NCBI GenBank assembly: GCA_028867845.1
Contig: JAGWFU010000011.1
Coordinates: 1-13,482 of the forward strand
Source: Microcaldota archaeon
Lineage (GTDB): Archaea > Micrarchaeota > Micrarchaeia > Micrarchaeales > Micrarchaeaceae
Length of the DNA: 13,482 nt
Reading direction: 5' to 3'
The position numbers and the translations under genes are program-made. Positions within the stretch are counted from its first letter, which is position 1. Every line of letters begins with the position of its first letter. The notes beneath the pieces were generated by a model that was not told the origin of the DNA, searched no databases, and saw only the letters and a program-made list of their open reading frames with translations. Shown here piece by piece: positions 1-7,682 of this stretch.

Positions 1-681
1 CTGAACGGCTTCCAGAAGATAATCGCCTTCATCTACTTCCTCAACATACAGATAATGCCGAACAACTTCGGGGTCTCATTCTCGCCCTTCCTCGGCCTCC
101 AGACCGCGAACTCGCTTATAACCCTGCTGTCAAGCTTCCTCGGTGCCTTCTATCTCGTGCTCATAGCCGCAGCGGTGCTGATCGGCCTGATATACGCGAT
201 ATTCCCTCTCTTCCTCTACGTGGGCATAGTGCTCAGGTCCATCCCGTGGACAAGGGCGGCAGGAGGCTCGTTCCTCGGCGTCTTCCTCGGGTTCTACATC
301 GTCTTCCCGCTGATACTGTTCTCGATGCTCGGCGCTTACAACACCGTCTTCTCCTCGCAATCTGGCGGCGCTATCGGCAACATAGGCAGCGTATCGGACT
401 ACAGCGGCATACTAGCAGGCCAGGGCTCGCCCTCCTTCAACCCGGTCGCCATACTCAGCTCGATTGGCAGCTTCTTCACTAATGCCGAAAGCGGGCTCAG
501 CACGATTCTGACACAAGGTGTTCTACAGTACATAGGCACCGACGCGATACAGCCGTTCGCCTACACAGGATTTTCCCTGATAATAGCGTTCGTGATATCC
601 TTCGACTTCATCGACGCGGCCGGAGACCTCCTCGGCGCGCCGAGCCTCTCCTCTGACACAATGCTCAAGAAGATAATATGA
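1..681 (+). CDS. Polytopic membrane protein, VirB6/CedA-like (5' partial)
   Basis: The frame is open from base 1 with no stop, so the gene starts left of the window; the first ATG at 55 is internal. The visible 226 residues are strongly hydrophobic, with several membrane segments (around visible residues 45-75, 85-105 and 190-205) and a Ser/Gly-rich loop between. The key signature is R-x4-T-R-A-x-G-G at 235-267, which recurs in the next two genes, followed by a hydrophobic helix with a conserved Pro. The C-terminus (FDFIDAAGDLLG, then a short hydrophobic end) also resembles theirs. The stop overlaps the next start by ATGA. By family knowledge, multi-spanning proteins beside VirB3/VirB4-like genes are VirB6/TrbL or archaeal CedA-type channel subunits. 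That role is an inference from topology and context; another membrane complex remains possible. Confidence 0.75.
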   Translation: MNGFQKIIAFIYFLNIQIMPNNFGVSFSPFLGLQTANSLITLLSSFLGAFYLVLIAAAVLIGLIYAIFPLFLYVGIVLRSIPWTRAAGGSFLGVFLGFYIVFPLILFSMLGAYNTVFSSQSGGAIGNIGSVSDYSGILAGQGSPSFNPVAILSSIGSFFTNAESGLSTILTQGVLQYIGTDAIQPFAYTGFSLIIAFVISFDFIDAAGDLLGAPSLSSDTMLKKII

Positions 682-1802
682 CCGGCAACAAGCGCAATGG
701 ATGGCGGGGCATGGTCGCCCCTACCGCAGCGCTGGCTGCGCTCATCATCCTCTGCGTAGTGAGTGCGCTCAGCGGAATCTCTGGCGCGCAGAGCGCACAG
801 CCCGCGCCCAACAACGCCAAGCTCGCGACCCTCCAGTGGATACCGATAGCCGCAGTTGGCGTGCTTGGGATAATAGGCGCCGCTGCTGCTGTATACATAC
901 TCGCGGGACTGGTCAACAGCCAGAACGCGAGGAACTGGGGAAGGATGCAGGTCTACGAGGGCCTCCTCTCCATAGTGATGATACTTGTTTTCGCCTCGTT
1001 CTCGTACCTGTTCACGCTGAGCCCGCAGCACGCGTTCTCTAGCATGCACCTTGTGCCCAGCGAGTGCACGGGCGCGACCACAATCCAGACATTGGGCACC
1101 TGCGACATGGCCACCTTCAACAGCGCCGCTTTCGAGATATCCAACTACGCATACGTGCTTGGGGTTCTGGCAGGTTTCGTGCCCGATCTAAGGCTTACCG
1201 TCAGGCCGATATACGGCCAGCCATCCCTTACCATAACATCGAGGATAAAGGGGCTCTCCGCATGGTCCGCCTCCGGGCTTTTCGGCAAGGGGCTCTCTGC
1301 CCTGCTCTTCGTGCTCATACTCAGCCAGGTGCAGCTGATACTCCTCTCTGCGTCGACATTCTTCTTCACCTTCTTCATGGCGCTCGGCCTGATATCCAGG
1401 ACATTCGGCTTCACCAGGGCATTCGGCGGCTCAATGATAGCCCTAGGCCTCGGCCTGGGCATAATATATCCGCTTGTTACCGCAATAACATTCGGCTTCA
1501 TAGACACCAGCACGTTCCTGCCGTCGATACAGTGCCTCGCATCGGGCTCGGCACAGTGCTTCATCAACACGCTTGAGTCGTTCCCCAACATGATATGGGG
1601 CCTGTTGCTGAGCATACCGTCGATAGCCGCTGACCCGACCTCTGGCATATCGTCACTGATAATGAGCATCGGCTACTTCGTCGCAGGCTTCACCTTCATC
1701 CCCTTCCTCAACTTCGTCATAGTGGACACATTTATAGTGGACTTCTCAAAGGCTATAGGCGAGAGGATGGACTTCATGTCGCTGCTCACAACGCTAGTAT
1801 GA
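678..1802 (+). CDS. Polytopic membrane protein, VirB6/CedA-like, second paralog
   Basis: This 374-aa protein begins with a likely signal peptide (basic residues 5-10, hydrophobic core 14-33, possible cleavage near GAQS-AQ at 37-41). About six further membrane segments follow (near 55-79, 95-113, 205-238, 250-275, 305-320, 328-350). Two motifs are shared with the next gene: RNWGRMQVYE at residues 85-94 just after a membrane helix, and R241-x4-T-R-A-x-G-G. Cysteine pairs C130/C142 and C286/C294 lie in predicted loops and could form disulfides outside the membrane. Start and stop both overlap neighbours by ATGA, so translation is probably coupled. It is probably a channel subunit of a type IV secretion/Ced-like DNA-transfer apparatus. 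The membrane protein call is firm; the functional class is inferred. Confidence 0.75.
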   Translation: MTGNKRNGWRGMVAPTAALAALIILCVVSALSGISGAQSAQPAPNNAKLATLQWIPIAAVGVLGIIGAAAAVYILAGLVNSQNARNWGRMQVYEGLLSIVMILVFASFSYLFTLSPQHAFSSMHLVPSECTGATTIQTLGTCDMATFNSAAFEISNYAYVLGVLAGFVPDLRLTVRPIYGQPSLTITSRIKGLSAWSASGLFGKGLSALLFVLILSQVQLILLSASTFFFTFFMALGLISRTFGFTRAFGGSMIALGLGLGIIYPLVTAITFGFIDTSTFLPSIQCLASGSAQCFINTLESFPNMIWGLLLSIPSIAADPTSGISSLIMSIGYFVAGFTFIPFLNFVIVDTFIVDFSKAIGERMDFMSLLTTLV

Positions 1803-2980
1803 GTGAAATTATGGACAAGAGACTGCCGAGGATTGCGGCGCTGTTCGCGCTCCTAGCCGTGGCCCTCTGCTCCATCGTCGCAACTCTGCCAGTGGCATCC
1901 GCGCAAACCACCACGCAGGTAGCGCCGGGGTGCGCGCTGCTGTCCGGCAACATAGCCCAGCAGATAAGCGCGAGCGAGCCGTGGTACTGCCCCATAAACC
2001 AGCAGATATTCACACAGTGGAGCCATGCGCTTCCGCTCGCCTTCGCTGCCGTTGTGCTCTCGTTCATGATCGCCGCAGCGATAATAATGTTCGGCATAGC
2101 GACTAAGAACGAGAAGGTGAGGAACTTCGGCATGGGCGAGCTTTACGAGGCGATGGCTACTGGCCTGATAGTCGCCGCCTTCCTCTACATATGCGCGGTC
2201 TCGTTCGGGCTTCTGCCCTCATTGATAGTGGGTACTGGCAATCCGTATGCAACAGCGTTCCACCTGATGGGCTCCACCATATCAACGTCGCAGCAGCTTT
2301 ACACGAGCATATACAACACCTATTTCTTCTACGACTACATCACTACGATCAGCTTCAGCATCACGAGCCCCTCGCTCAGCGGCCAGGGAAACGCAGCCAA
2401 CGGCAAGGCCAACGAGTTCAGTATAGGCGGCAACACCCAGAGCCTGCTCTACATCGCGCCGATCAGCATATTCATACTCGACCCCGCCAGGGCGATAGCG
2501 ATCTTCCTTGTCGACGGCATGTTCGTGCTCTACGCGGAGTACTACGCGCTGATGCTCTTCGCCAGCGCTGCGATATCCGCATTCATAGTGCCTGGGATAA
2601 TACTCAGGGCGATCATACCCACAAGGGCGCTCGGCGGATTCATGATAGCGTTGGGCATAGCATTCTACCTTATAGCGCCCACGCTGTTCTCGCTGGCGTT
2701 CTACTTCACATCACCGACGCTGCAGAGCAGCATGCAGGCCTCTATAGCCCAGATATCCAAGTTCTCAACCGCACCCTCGGCACAGCCATCATCGATATCC
2801 GCTTCTAGCCCGCTGGTATCAACGCTGCAGCAGATCCCGCAGGCGATAAGCTCCTTCTGGCTGCTCGCGCTGTTCTATCCCGCGCTGATAATAGCCATGT
2901 GCTACGCATTCACCACGCAACTGTCGAGGTTCATAGGCGGGGCAAGCAGGACGGGCTCGAAGCTCAGGGGCTTCATATGA
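1799..2980 (+). CDS. Polytopic membrane protein, VirB6/CedA-like, third paralog
   Basis: This 393-aa protein has a classic signal peptide (KRLPR at 8-12 region, hydrophobic core 13-30, Ala-x-Ala site at 33-35 before QTTTQ). It then has C45 and C64 in a short outside segment, followed by about six membrane helices. RNFGMGELYE at 108-117 matches RNWGRMQVYE of the previous gene, and R270-x4-T-R-A-x-G-G at 2606-2638 matches both upstream genes. An outside Ser/Thr/Asn-rich loop lies between about 155 and 215. The start at 1799 gives an ATGA overlap; a second in-frame ATG at 1811 (MDKRLP) would also leave the signal peptide whole. This is the last of a tandem triplication of a VirB6/CedA-type subunit. 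A 46-base gap follows before the next gene. Confidence 0.75.
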   Translation: MSEIMDKRLPRIAALFALLAVALCSIVATLPVASAQTTTQVAPGCALLSGNIAQQISASEPWYCPINQQIFTQWSHALPLAFAAVVLSFMIAAAIIMFGIATKNEKVRNFGMGELYEAMATGLIVAAFLYICAVSFGLLPSLIVGTGNPYATAFHLMGSTISTSQQLYTSIYNTYFFYDYITTISFSITSPSLSGQGNAANGKANEFSIGGNTQSLLYIAPISIFILDPARAIAIFLVDGMFVLYAEYYALMLFASAAISAFIVPGIILRAIIPTRALGGFMIALGIAFYLIAPTLFSLAFYFTSPTLQSSMQASIAQISKFSTAPSAQPSSISASSPLVSTLQQIPQAISSFWLLALFYPALIIAMCYAFTTQLSRFIGGASRTGSKLRGFI

Positions 2981-3026
2981 TGCCAACAGAGCGATAAAAA
3001 ACACATAAAAGCCTTGACTTTCAAGA

Positions 3027-3878
3027 ATGAACGCGGCGAATCAGATGGACAAGAAACTGCTGGTATTCCTCGGCCTGCTCGGCCTCTCGTTCCTACTGCT
3101 CATCATTGCTTCGTTCATACCGCTGAGTGCGCCAACCGACGTGTTCAAGCTCATACTCCTTGCCGTGGCGGTTGCCGCCAACGTTCTTGCGTTCTCATCT
3201 AGGTACTACATCTACCTCATACTTCCTCTCTTTGAGCAGAGGAGGAAGAACATAGTGATAAACGACCAGAGCCCCTACTGGCTATCGAGCACATCGGACG
3301 CCATACTGCAGAAGGAGGGTGACGACTTCATCGCAACTGTCTACATAAACATACCGCTCTACCGCTCCGCAACGGAGATGAGCGACGAGGACAAGCTCAA
3401 CTTCGCTCAGCAGGTGAGCAGGCTGGTGGGGATAAGCAAGGAGCCCACCAGGTTCACCACGCAGCTCTACGTGATGAACAAGGACTCGTACATACAGAAG
3501 CTCAGGGACACTATAACGCTCGTCGAGGAAGAGGAGGCAAAGCTGGTCACTGGCAACGCCCCCCAGAGCGAGATAGAGCGAGTGAGGGGCAAGGCCTCGA
3601 TGTGGAGGAAGATGCTCGACAACGTGGGCAAGGGCAGCTCTCTTGAACTGTCATCGTTTGCATCGCTCTCCGCCAGGGGAGGCAAGGAGTTCGAGGCGAT
3701 AAGCCTCGCGCAGCAGAAGGCTAGGGAGATGATGTCCGGAATAGGAGCGACCTTCGGCGTCTCGCCGAATGTGGTGCTCGGCAACGAGCTGCTCAAGTTC
3801 GTGGAGCCCGAATACCTGATACCGTTCTCTACGATCAGCGAGCAGATAACGAAGAACATACAGGAAGAGGTGATATGA
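3027..3878 (+). CDS. Membrane-anchored VirB3/PrgI-VirB4 N-terminal-domain-like protein A
   Basis: This 283-aa protein has two membrane helices close to the N-terminus (about 10-32 and 39-68), then a basic stretch (QRRKN) and a soluble domain to the end. The soluble part has the order expected of the N-terminal domain of VirB4/TraC ATPases: a strand pair after SDAILQKEGDDFIATVYINI (90-109), a helix, a strand-helix unit RFTTQLYVMNKDSYIQKLRD (142-161), charged helices (165-200), a long helix with Gly after it (222-240), and ELLKFVEPEYLIP at the end. It contains no Walker motifs. The two-helix anchor resembles VirB3/PrgI. The next gene has the same layout. An in-frame ATG at 3045 is an alternative start. 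Recognition is by pattern only; a profile comparison would decide. Confidence 0.7.
   Translation: MNAANQMDKKLLVFLGLLGLSFLLLIIASFIPLSAPTDVFKLILLAVAVAANVLAFSSRYYIYLILPLFEQRRKNIVINDQSPYWLSSTSDAILQKEGDDFIATVYINIPLYRSATEMSDEDKLNFAQQVSRLVGISKEPTRFTTQLYVMNKDSYIQKLRDTITLVEEEEAKLVTGNAPQSEIERVRGKASMWRKMLDNVGKGSSLELSSFASLSARGGKEFEAISLAQQKAREMMSGIGATFGVSPNVVLGNELLKFVEPEYLIPFSTISEQITKNIQEEVI
3867..3874 (+). promoter_or_regulatory. Strong Shine-Dalgarno for the second anchor gene
   Basis: GAGGTGAT lies inside the last codons of the preceding gene, five bases before the ATG at 3880. It matches the usual archaeal anti-Shine-Dalgarno closely. With only one base between stop and start, it fixes the 3880 start and suggests coupled translation of the two anchor proteins at similar levels. 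Confidence 0.75.
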
Positions 3879-3879
3879 G

Positions 3880-4710
3880 ATGGACGAGGAAGGAGTGATG
3901 TATCTTGTTTTCGCGCTTCTGATGCCGCTCATAGGCTTCACGATACTGCAGAGCTTCGGCAAGGGCGGCTTCGGCATAGTCGCGGCAGCCCTGCTCATAA
4001 TCGATGTCGTGCTCGTGATGATGATGAACTGGGCCGACTTCATACTCTTCCCGATAATAACCAACCTGCTCGGCATAACATTCCAGCCTGCGTCTGGATA
4101 CAAGATAATCAAGGGCCAGGATGCCATAGTGAAGGAGATAAACGGGCTCTTCTACGCCACAGGCTTCGTGACCGGCAACCTGTTCGGATACTCGTTCAAG
4201 CAGGAGACCGCCCCTGAGGACGAGATTGGGAAGATGATAATGGCTCCCGACACCTGGGAGAGGGGGATCATGAACATCGACTTCCCGTTCAAGTTCCACG
4301 TTGTCGCGGCAGGCCTTGACTCGCAGAAGGTTAGGGACGAGTTCGAGGGCAAGAGGTCGTACCAGGAGTTCCAGCTCTCGAGGGCGCTGCAGAGCGGCGG
4401 CAACGAGGTCACAATCACTGACATACAGAGGAAGATAAACATTATACAGACGAAGATAGACAGGCTCTCCCAGGGGGAGAGGCCTCTCGCCTCCGTGATG
4501 TACTTCGAGACCACTGCGATAGGCGTCAGCGAGAAGGCCGCGCTCGACTCGCTCACATCGCAGATAAAGTCCTTGCAGATATCGATGAGCTCCATGGACA
4601 TAGACCTTGCGCGAGTGCAGGGAAGGGAGCTCTACACGCTGTTCAAGTTCAACTTCGGCCTGCCCACGAGCTTCGAGGAGATGGCGCTCTACTTCGACCA
4701 GCAGGGATAG
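3880..4710 (+). CDS. Membrane-anchored VirB3/PrgI-VirB4 N-terminal-domain-like protein B
   Basis: This 276-aa protein has two membrane helices (about 6-24 and 29-65) and then a soluble domain. QDAIVKEINGLFYATGFVTG at 80-99 parallels SDAILQKEGDDFIATVYINI of the preceding protein. FKFHVVAAGLDSQKVRDEF at 137-155 parallels its RFTTQLYVMNKDSYIQKLRD, and both end in an EL-x-x-LF/LL-x-F stretch before the C-terminus. The helices at 180-200 and 215-245 are coiled-coil-like. There is no nucleotide-binding motif. I read it as a second VirB3/PrgI-type anchor fused to a VirB4 N-terminal-like domain, possibly forming a heteromeric ring on which the separate ATPase at 6159 sits. It is the last gene of the operon; its stop is one base from the 3' end of the opposing gene. 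Very divergent homology, so family membership is inferred. Confidence 0.68.
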   Translation: MDEEGVMYLVFALLMPLIGFTILQSFGKGGFGIVAAALLIIDVVLVMMMNWADFILFPIITNLLGITFQPASGYKIIKGQDAIVKEINGLFYATGFVTGNLFGYSFKQETAPEDEIGKMIMAPDTWERGIMNIDFPFKFHVVAAGLDSQKVRDEFEGKRSYQEFQLSRALQSGGNEVTITDIQRKINIIQTKIDRLSQGERPLASVMYFETTAIGVSEKAALDSLTSQIKSLQISMSSMDIDLARVQGRELYTLFKFNFGLPTSFEEMALYFDQQG

Positions 4711-4711
4711 C

Positions 4712-5986
4712 TCAGATCATGCAGGGGGGCGGCAGTTCCGCCTTGTACTTTATCGATTCAGGCAGGTCCTTGTAGGCGTTGTACATCTTGAGCTGCACAG
4801 ACATCCACTGCTCGTCGTATCCCGCATACTTCCTCTGCTGCTTGGTGCTCATCAGTATGTACGGGGCCTCGCCGAAAGACATGCGCTCGGCCTCCCCCAG
4901 CTTGTTGTAATAAGCCTCAATCTGCTTCTTTGACAGCATCCTCGCGCTGTGGATGAACTCGAAAGAAGGCGAAGTTGCACGTGCAGACTCGCCCTCGCCC
5001 AACATGCGCTCTAGCCTCTCTACCTGGGCTCCGAAATCGGCCCTCTCCGTCTGCGTGAGCGATTTGCAGCTCTTGACCCAGAACCTGTCCAGATCCACAA
5101 GCCCCTTCAGCAGCTGCATGCCGGTCCAGCTGGAATCCGGCATGGGGATGTAATTCTCCTGCGGATACCTGAGCAAGAACGTGCCCCAGTAGTCCATTAT
5201 CTCCATCCTCCAGTTGGGGCTGGGCTGGCTCTGCGCGTTGAAGGCCCTCAGCACCGGCTGCCTGTACTGCCAGGGCCCCGCTGTGCCTGCGTCTGAGCCG
5301 TCAATGAAGCCCTTTATCAGCTCCAGCTTTTTCTCAACTTTGCCTTGCGCCTTCAGCATGTCCAGAAAGAAGGCGGTCCTGTAAAGGAAGCACCTTGAGC
5401 CCTCCGCCGCCACAAAAGCCCTATAAACATTATCGATTTCAATAGAGGTTATCGCGCTCATGACCTTGTATGCCGTCTCATCGGCTGCCCTATCGAAGTT
5501 CTTGAGCACTGCCCCAAGCTGCTTGAGGTCCAGATCCTTCATCTGCATCCCCCTCGGGGAGCGCGAATTGGCGAAATCAAGCAACACAGTGATCGTCTCC
5601 TTGTCCAGCATTTTCACGAACAGGGCATCCTTGCCCAGGTTCGCCATTGCACCTTCTACCCTAGGGGCCAGAATCTTCATAAACTCGTTGATGCTCTCAA
5701 GCCCGGTGTGCTCATCGGCTATCTCTTTCAGTATGGCGTTCCTGTACGTCCTCGCATCCCTGTCGTATGAAGGGCTGCCTACCATGTCGCCGAGCTTCTT
5801 CATCCTGCCCAGCACGCAACCAAATCCGTTGTCGCTCGATATCTTTGGTATCTTGGAGAACAGGCTCACCGCATTGTATATGTCGTGTATGCCTACGTTT
5901 ACTGTGTACTTGCTGTTCTCCTGCAGCTTGCACAGTATTGGGTCTGACCTGAGGTCAAGGCTCTTTGATGCCATCTCAGAATGCAT
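4712..5986 (-). CDS. Unrecognised 424-aa soluble protein
   Basis: I do not recognise this protein. It has no membrane segment, signal peptide or evident catalytic motif. It looks mainly alpha-helical, with long amphipathic stretches through the middle (about 60-240) and a Pro/Trp-rich part around 245-300. Codon use and base composition match the GC-rich neighbours, so it appears resident and functional. The start at 5986 sits about 17 bases after the transcription start expected from a TATA box at 6024-6034; ATG at 5974 (MASKSLDL) is an alternative. It is convergent with the operon on its left (one base between stops) and divergent from the ATPase operon on its right. That placement inside an apparatus locus suggests a linked regulator, effector or accessory protein, which is a guess. 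Confidence 0.7.
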   Translation of the reverse strand: MHSEMASKSLDLRSDPILCKLQENSKYTVNVGIHDIYNAVSLFSKIPKISSDNGFGCVLGRMKKLGDMVGSPSYDRDARTYRNAILKEIADEHTGLESINEFMKILAPRVEGAMANLGKDALFVKMLDKETITVLLDFANSRSPRGMQMKDLDLKQLGAVLKNFDRAADETAYKVMSAITSIEIDNVYRAFVAAEGSRCFLYRTAFFLDMLKAQGKVEKKLELIKGFIDGSDAGTAGPWQYRQPVLRAFNAQSQPSPNWRMEIMDYWGTFLLRYPQENYIPMPDSSWTGMQLLKGLVDLDRFWVKSCKSLTQTERADFGAQVERLERMLGEGESARATSPSFEFIHSARMLSKKQIEAYYNKLGEAERMSFGEAPYILMSTKQQRKYAGYDEQWMSVQLKMYNAYKDLPESIKYKAELPPPCMI

Positions 5987-6021
5987 AGCATATCCCGTTT
6001 CTCGATATAAAAAACGTGTTT

Positions 6022-6036
6022 CCTTATATATAAAGC
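6022..6036 (-). promoter_or_regulatory. TATA box of the minus-strand 424-aa gene
   Basis: Read on the minus strand this is GCTTTATATATAAGG, a strong archaeal TATA box. The usual 25-base spacing puts the transcript start near 6003, leaving a leader of about 17 bases. The core is nearly palindromic, so some rightward transcription is also possible. Confidence 0.6.
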
Positions 6037-6059
6037 TTGCGATTTGCCACGATTTTATG

Positions 6060-6069
6060 GTTTAAATAC
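6060..6069 (+). promoter_or_regulatory. Possible upstream TATA box
   Basis: GTTTAAATAC on the plus strand resembles an archaeal TATA box. Transcription from it would start near 6090 and give a leader of about 70 bases to the ATPase ATG at 6159. It may be a second promoter for the ATPase operon. The box at 6121-6131 is better placed. Confidence 0.3.
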
Positions 6070-6120
6070 CCTATTTCCATTGGTTCCAGACGCCTCCCAG
6101 CGCCGCCCAAAAGTTGCACA

Positions 6121-6131
6121 AACTATTTATA
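6121..6131 (+). promoter_or_regulatory. TATA box of the ATPase operon
   Basis: AACTATTTATA followed by CC fits an archaeal TATA box. It predicts a start near 6150, just before the ATG at 6159, giving a very short leader. This excludes the in-frame TTG at 6114, which would lie upstream of the promoter. The nine-base core CTATTTATA recurs at 8411-8419. Confidence 0.65.
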
Positions 6132-6158
6132 CCTGCAATCAGTAGTGTTATCGATGAG

Positions 6159-7682
6159 ATGACCCTCCTGAAGCTTCAGCACATAATGAGCAACGAGATA
6201 GGGAAGAGGTCCTTCTTCTCAAGGCCGCCAGAGCCCCCTGCCGGTGTGCTGCTGAGCGACCCGTTCCAGTCAATTTACGTTGGCACCACCAAGATATTCA
6301 AGGTCCCGTTCACCTGGTCGTACATGAACCTGACTAACCCGCACATCTCTGTCGTGGGGATAACAGGAGCAGGAAAGAGCTTCTTCGTAAAGACGCTGCT
6401 GATCAGGGCGAGCTACGTCTGGAACACCAACGCGGTGATAATCGACTGGGCTGGGGAGTACAAGGCGTGGGTCAAGCAGACCGGCGGCATAGTTGTCTCG
6501 CTCGCTAAGGGGGACTACCTCAACATAATGGACCTCTCCGGCATGAAGCCGCTCGACAGGTCCAAGCAGATAATGAACTCACTTGACATACTCACTGACA
6601 TAGCGCTCTATCCTGAGCAGAAGAGGATAACTGAGGAGGCGCTGGAGCAGTCGTACCTCAACTCCGGCTTCATACCATCGGAGAGGGCGCCCGAGGGCAA
6701 GGACGCGCCCACGCTCAAGGACGTTATAAACCTGCTCCAGGAGAAGCTGCAGGAGGGAACCTACGAGTACCCCGCGGAGCTGGAGAACGCGATATACAGG
6801 CTTAGACAGTTCGCTCGCGAGGGCGAGGACTACTTCGCAAGGAAGAGCACTCTCGACATAGGCAAGCTCGCGCAGTCCGGCCTGGTCTCAATCGACCTCT
6901 CCTCCCTGCCTGACGAGAAGTTCAGGGAGCTCGCCGCGCTGTTCATACTCCAGACGCTGAAGGAGAAGATGAGGAGCGAGGGGTTCAGCGACATAAAGGG
7001 GCTCAAGGCGATAGTGGTTCTTGACGAGGCCTGGAAGGTCGCGAGCGACGAGAAGAGCGACGCGATCATGATAGTGCGAGAGGGAAGGAAGTACCAGTTC
7101 GGCCTTATCGTGGCCTCGCAGAACCCGACCGACATAAACGAGGCCATCTTCTCCAACGTCGGCACCTCATTCATACTAAGGATAAAGTTCGAGAAGTTCA
7201 TGAACTACCTGCAGGGCTCGCTCAACTTCTCCAACTTCATACGCGGGGAGATAAGCAAGTTCGGCGTCGGCCAGGCCGCTGTTGAGATGGCGTTCCAGAC
7301 CGCGCTGAGGTTCCCCGAAACCTTCCTCCTCGAGAAGATACAGGGCGAGGAGCCGCTCTACGTGTACACGCTCGACATGTCCGACGTCCTGACGCAGAGC
7401 GAGCTCTCGGCCAACGTGCTCCAGAGGGACTACGAGTTCGAGAAGGACGAGCTGAAGAACAAGTTCATAGAGTACAACATGAGCAGCGACGGGATAGACA
7501 GCATATTCAGCATGATGAACAGCCAGAGCAGGAACATAAGGATGCTCGACCTGGTGAAGGAGCTGAAGAAGAGCGGGATAGGGATATCCAACGTGGTCGC
7601 CTTCCTGAAGAGCCTCAGCATCGACGACCCGCTGATAACGAGGATAATACAGAGCTCAGGTATAGAGGATGCCCAAGTCTAG
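6159..7682 (+). CDS. HerA/VirB4/CedB-like DNA-transfer ATPase
   Basis: This is a 507-aa P-loop ATPase of the HerA/FtsK superfamily. Visible motifs are Walker A GITGAGKS at 67-74 (K73), DWAGEY at 96-101 (the place of the D-x-D-G-E-Y motif in HerA/VirB4), Walker B IVVLDEAWK at 285-293 (D289, E290; DEAW is typical of VirB4), and REGRKYQFGLIVASQNPTD at 307-325, with a candidate arginine finger at R307/R310 and sensor Q321. There is only about 60 residues before Walker A, so the VirB4 N-terminal domain is absent; the two anchor proteins at 3027-4710 may supply it. A helical C-terminal domain (446-498) is repeated in the next gene. The start is ATG 6159, because the TTG at 6114 lies before the TATA box. 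It probably powers DNA or protein transfer across the membrane, as VirB4 and archaeal CedB do. A HerA repair role is less likely, since no NurA, Mre11 or Rad50 gene is near. Confidence 0.88.
   Translation: MTLLKLQHIMSNEIGKRSFFSRPPEPPAGVLLSDPFQSIYVGTTKIFKVPFTWSYMNLTNPHISVVGITGAGKSFFVKTLLIRASYVWNTNAVIIDWAGEYKAWVKQTGGIVVSLAKGDYLNIMDLSGMKPLDRSKQIMNSLDILTDIALYPEQKRITEEALEQSYLNSGFIPSERAPEGKDAPTLKDVINLLQEKLQEGTYEYPAELENAIYRLRQFAREGEDYFARKSTLDIGKLAQSGLVSIDLSSLPDEKFRELAALFILQTLKEKMRSEGFSDIKGLKAIVVLDEAWKVASDEKSDAIMIVREGRKYQFGLIVASQNPTDINEAIFSNVGTSFILRIKFEKFMNYLQGSLNFSNFIRGEISKFGVGQAAVEMAFQTALRFPETFLLEKIQGEEPLYVYTLDMSDVLTQSELSANVLQRDYEFEKDELKNKFIEYNMSSDGIDSIFSMMNSQSRNIRMLDLVKELKKSGIGISNVVAFLKSLSIDDPLITRIIQSSGIEDAQV

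Noticed and set aside
561..1049. Minus-strand frame of 162 codons under the first two membrane genes
   Set aside because: Its translation is low-complexity and charged, it crosses a gene junction on the other strand, and it lacks a promoter. The plus-strand genes explain the sequence.
5460..6065. Plus-strand 201-codon frame opposite the 424-aa gene
   Set aside because: It is Ser/Leu-rich, overlaps the other gene and its promoter, and has no start signals. The minus-strand gene has the TATA box and balanced composition.
6114..6158. TTG at 6114 as the ATPase start
   Set aside because: The added 15 residues are encoded partly by the TATA box at 6121-6131, so the transcript would start after this codon. 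ATG 6159 fits the promoter spacing.
6159..7682. HerA of the HerA-NurA DNA end-resection system
   Set aside because: The DEAW Walker B and the membrane-protein neighbours point to VirB4/CedB, and no nurA, mre11 or rad50 gene is present in the window.
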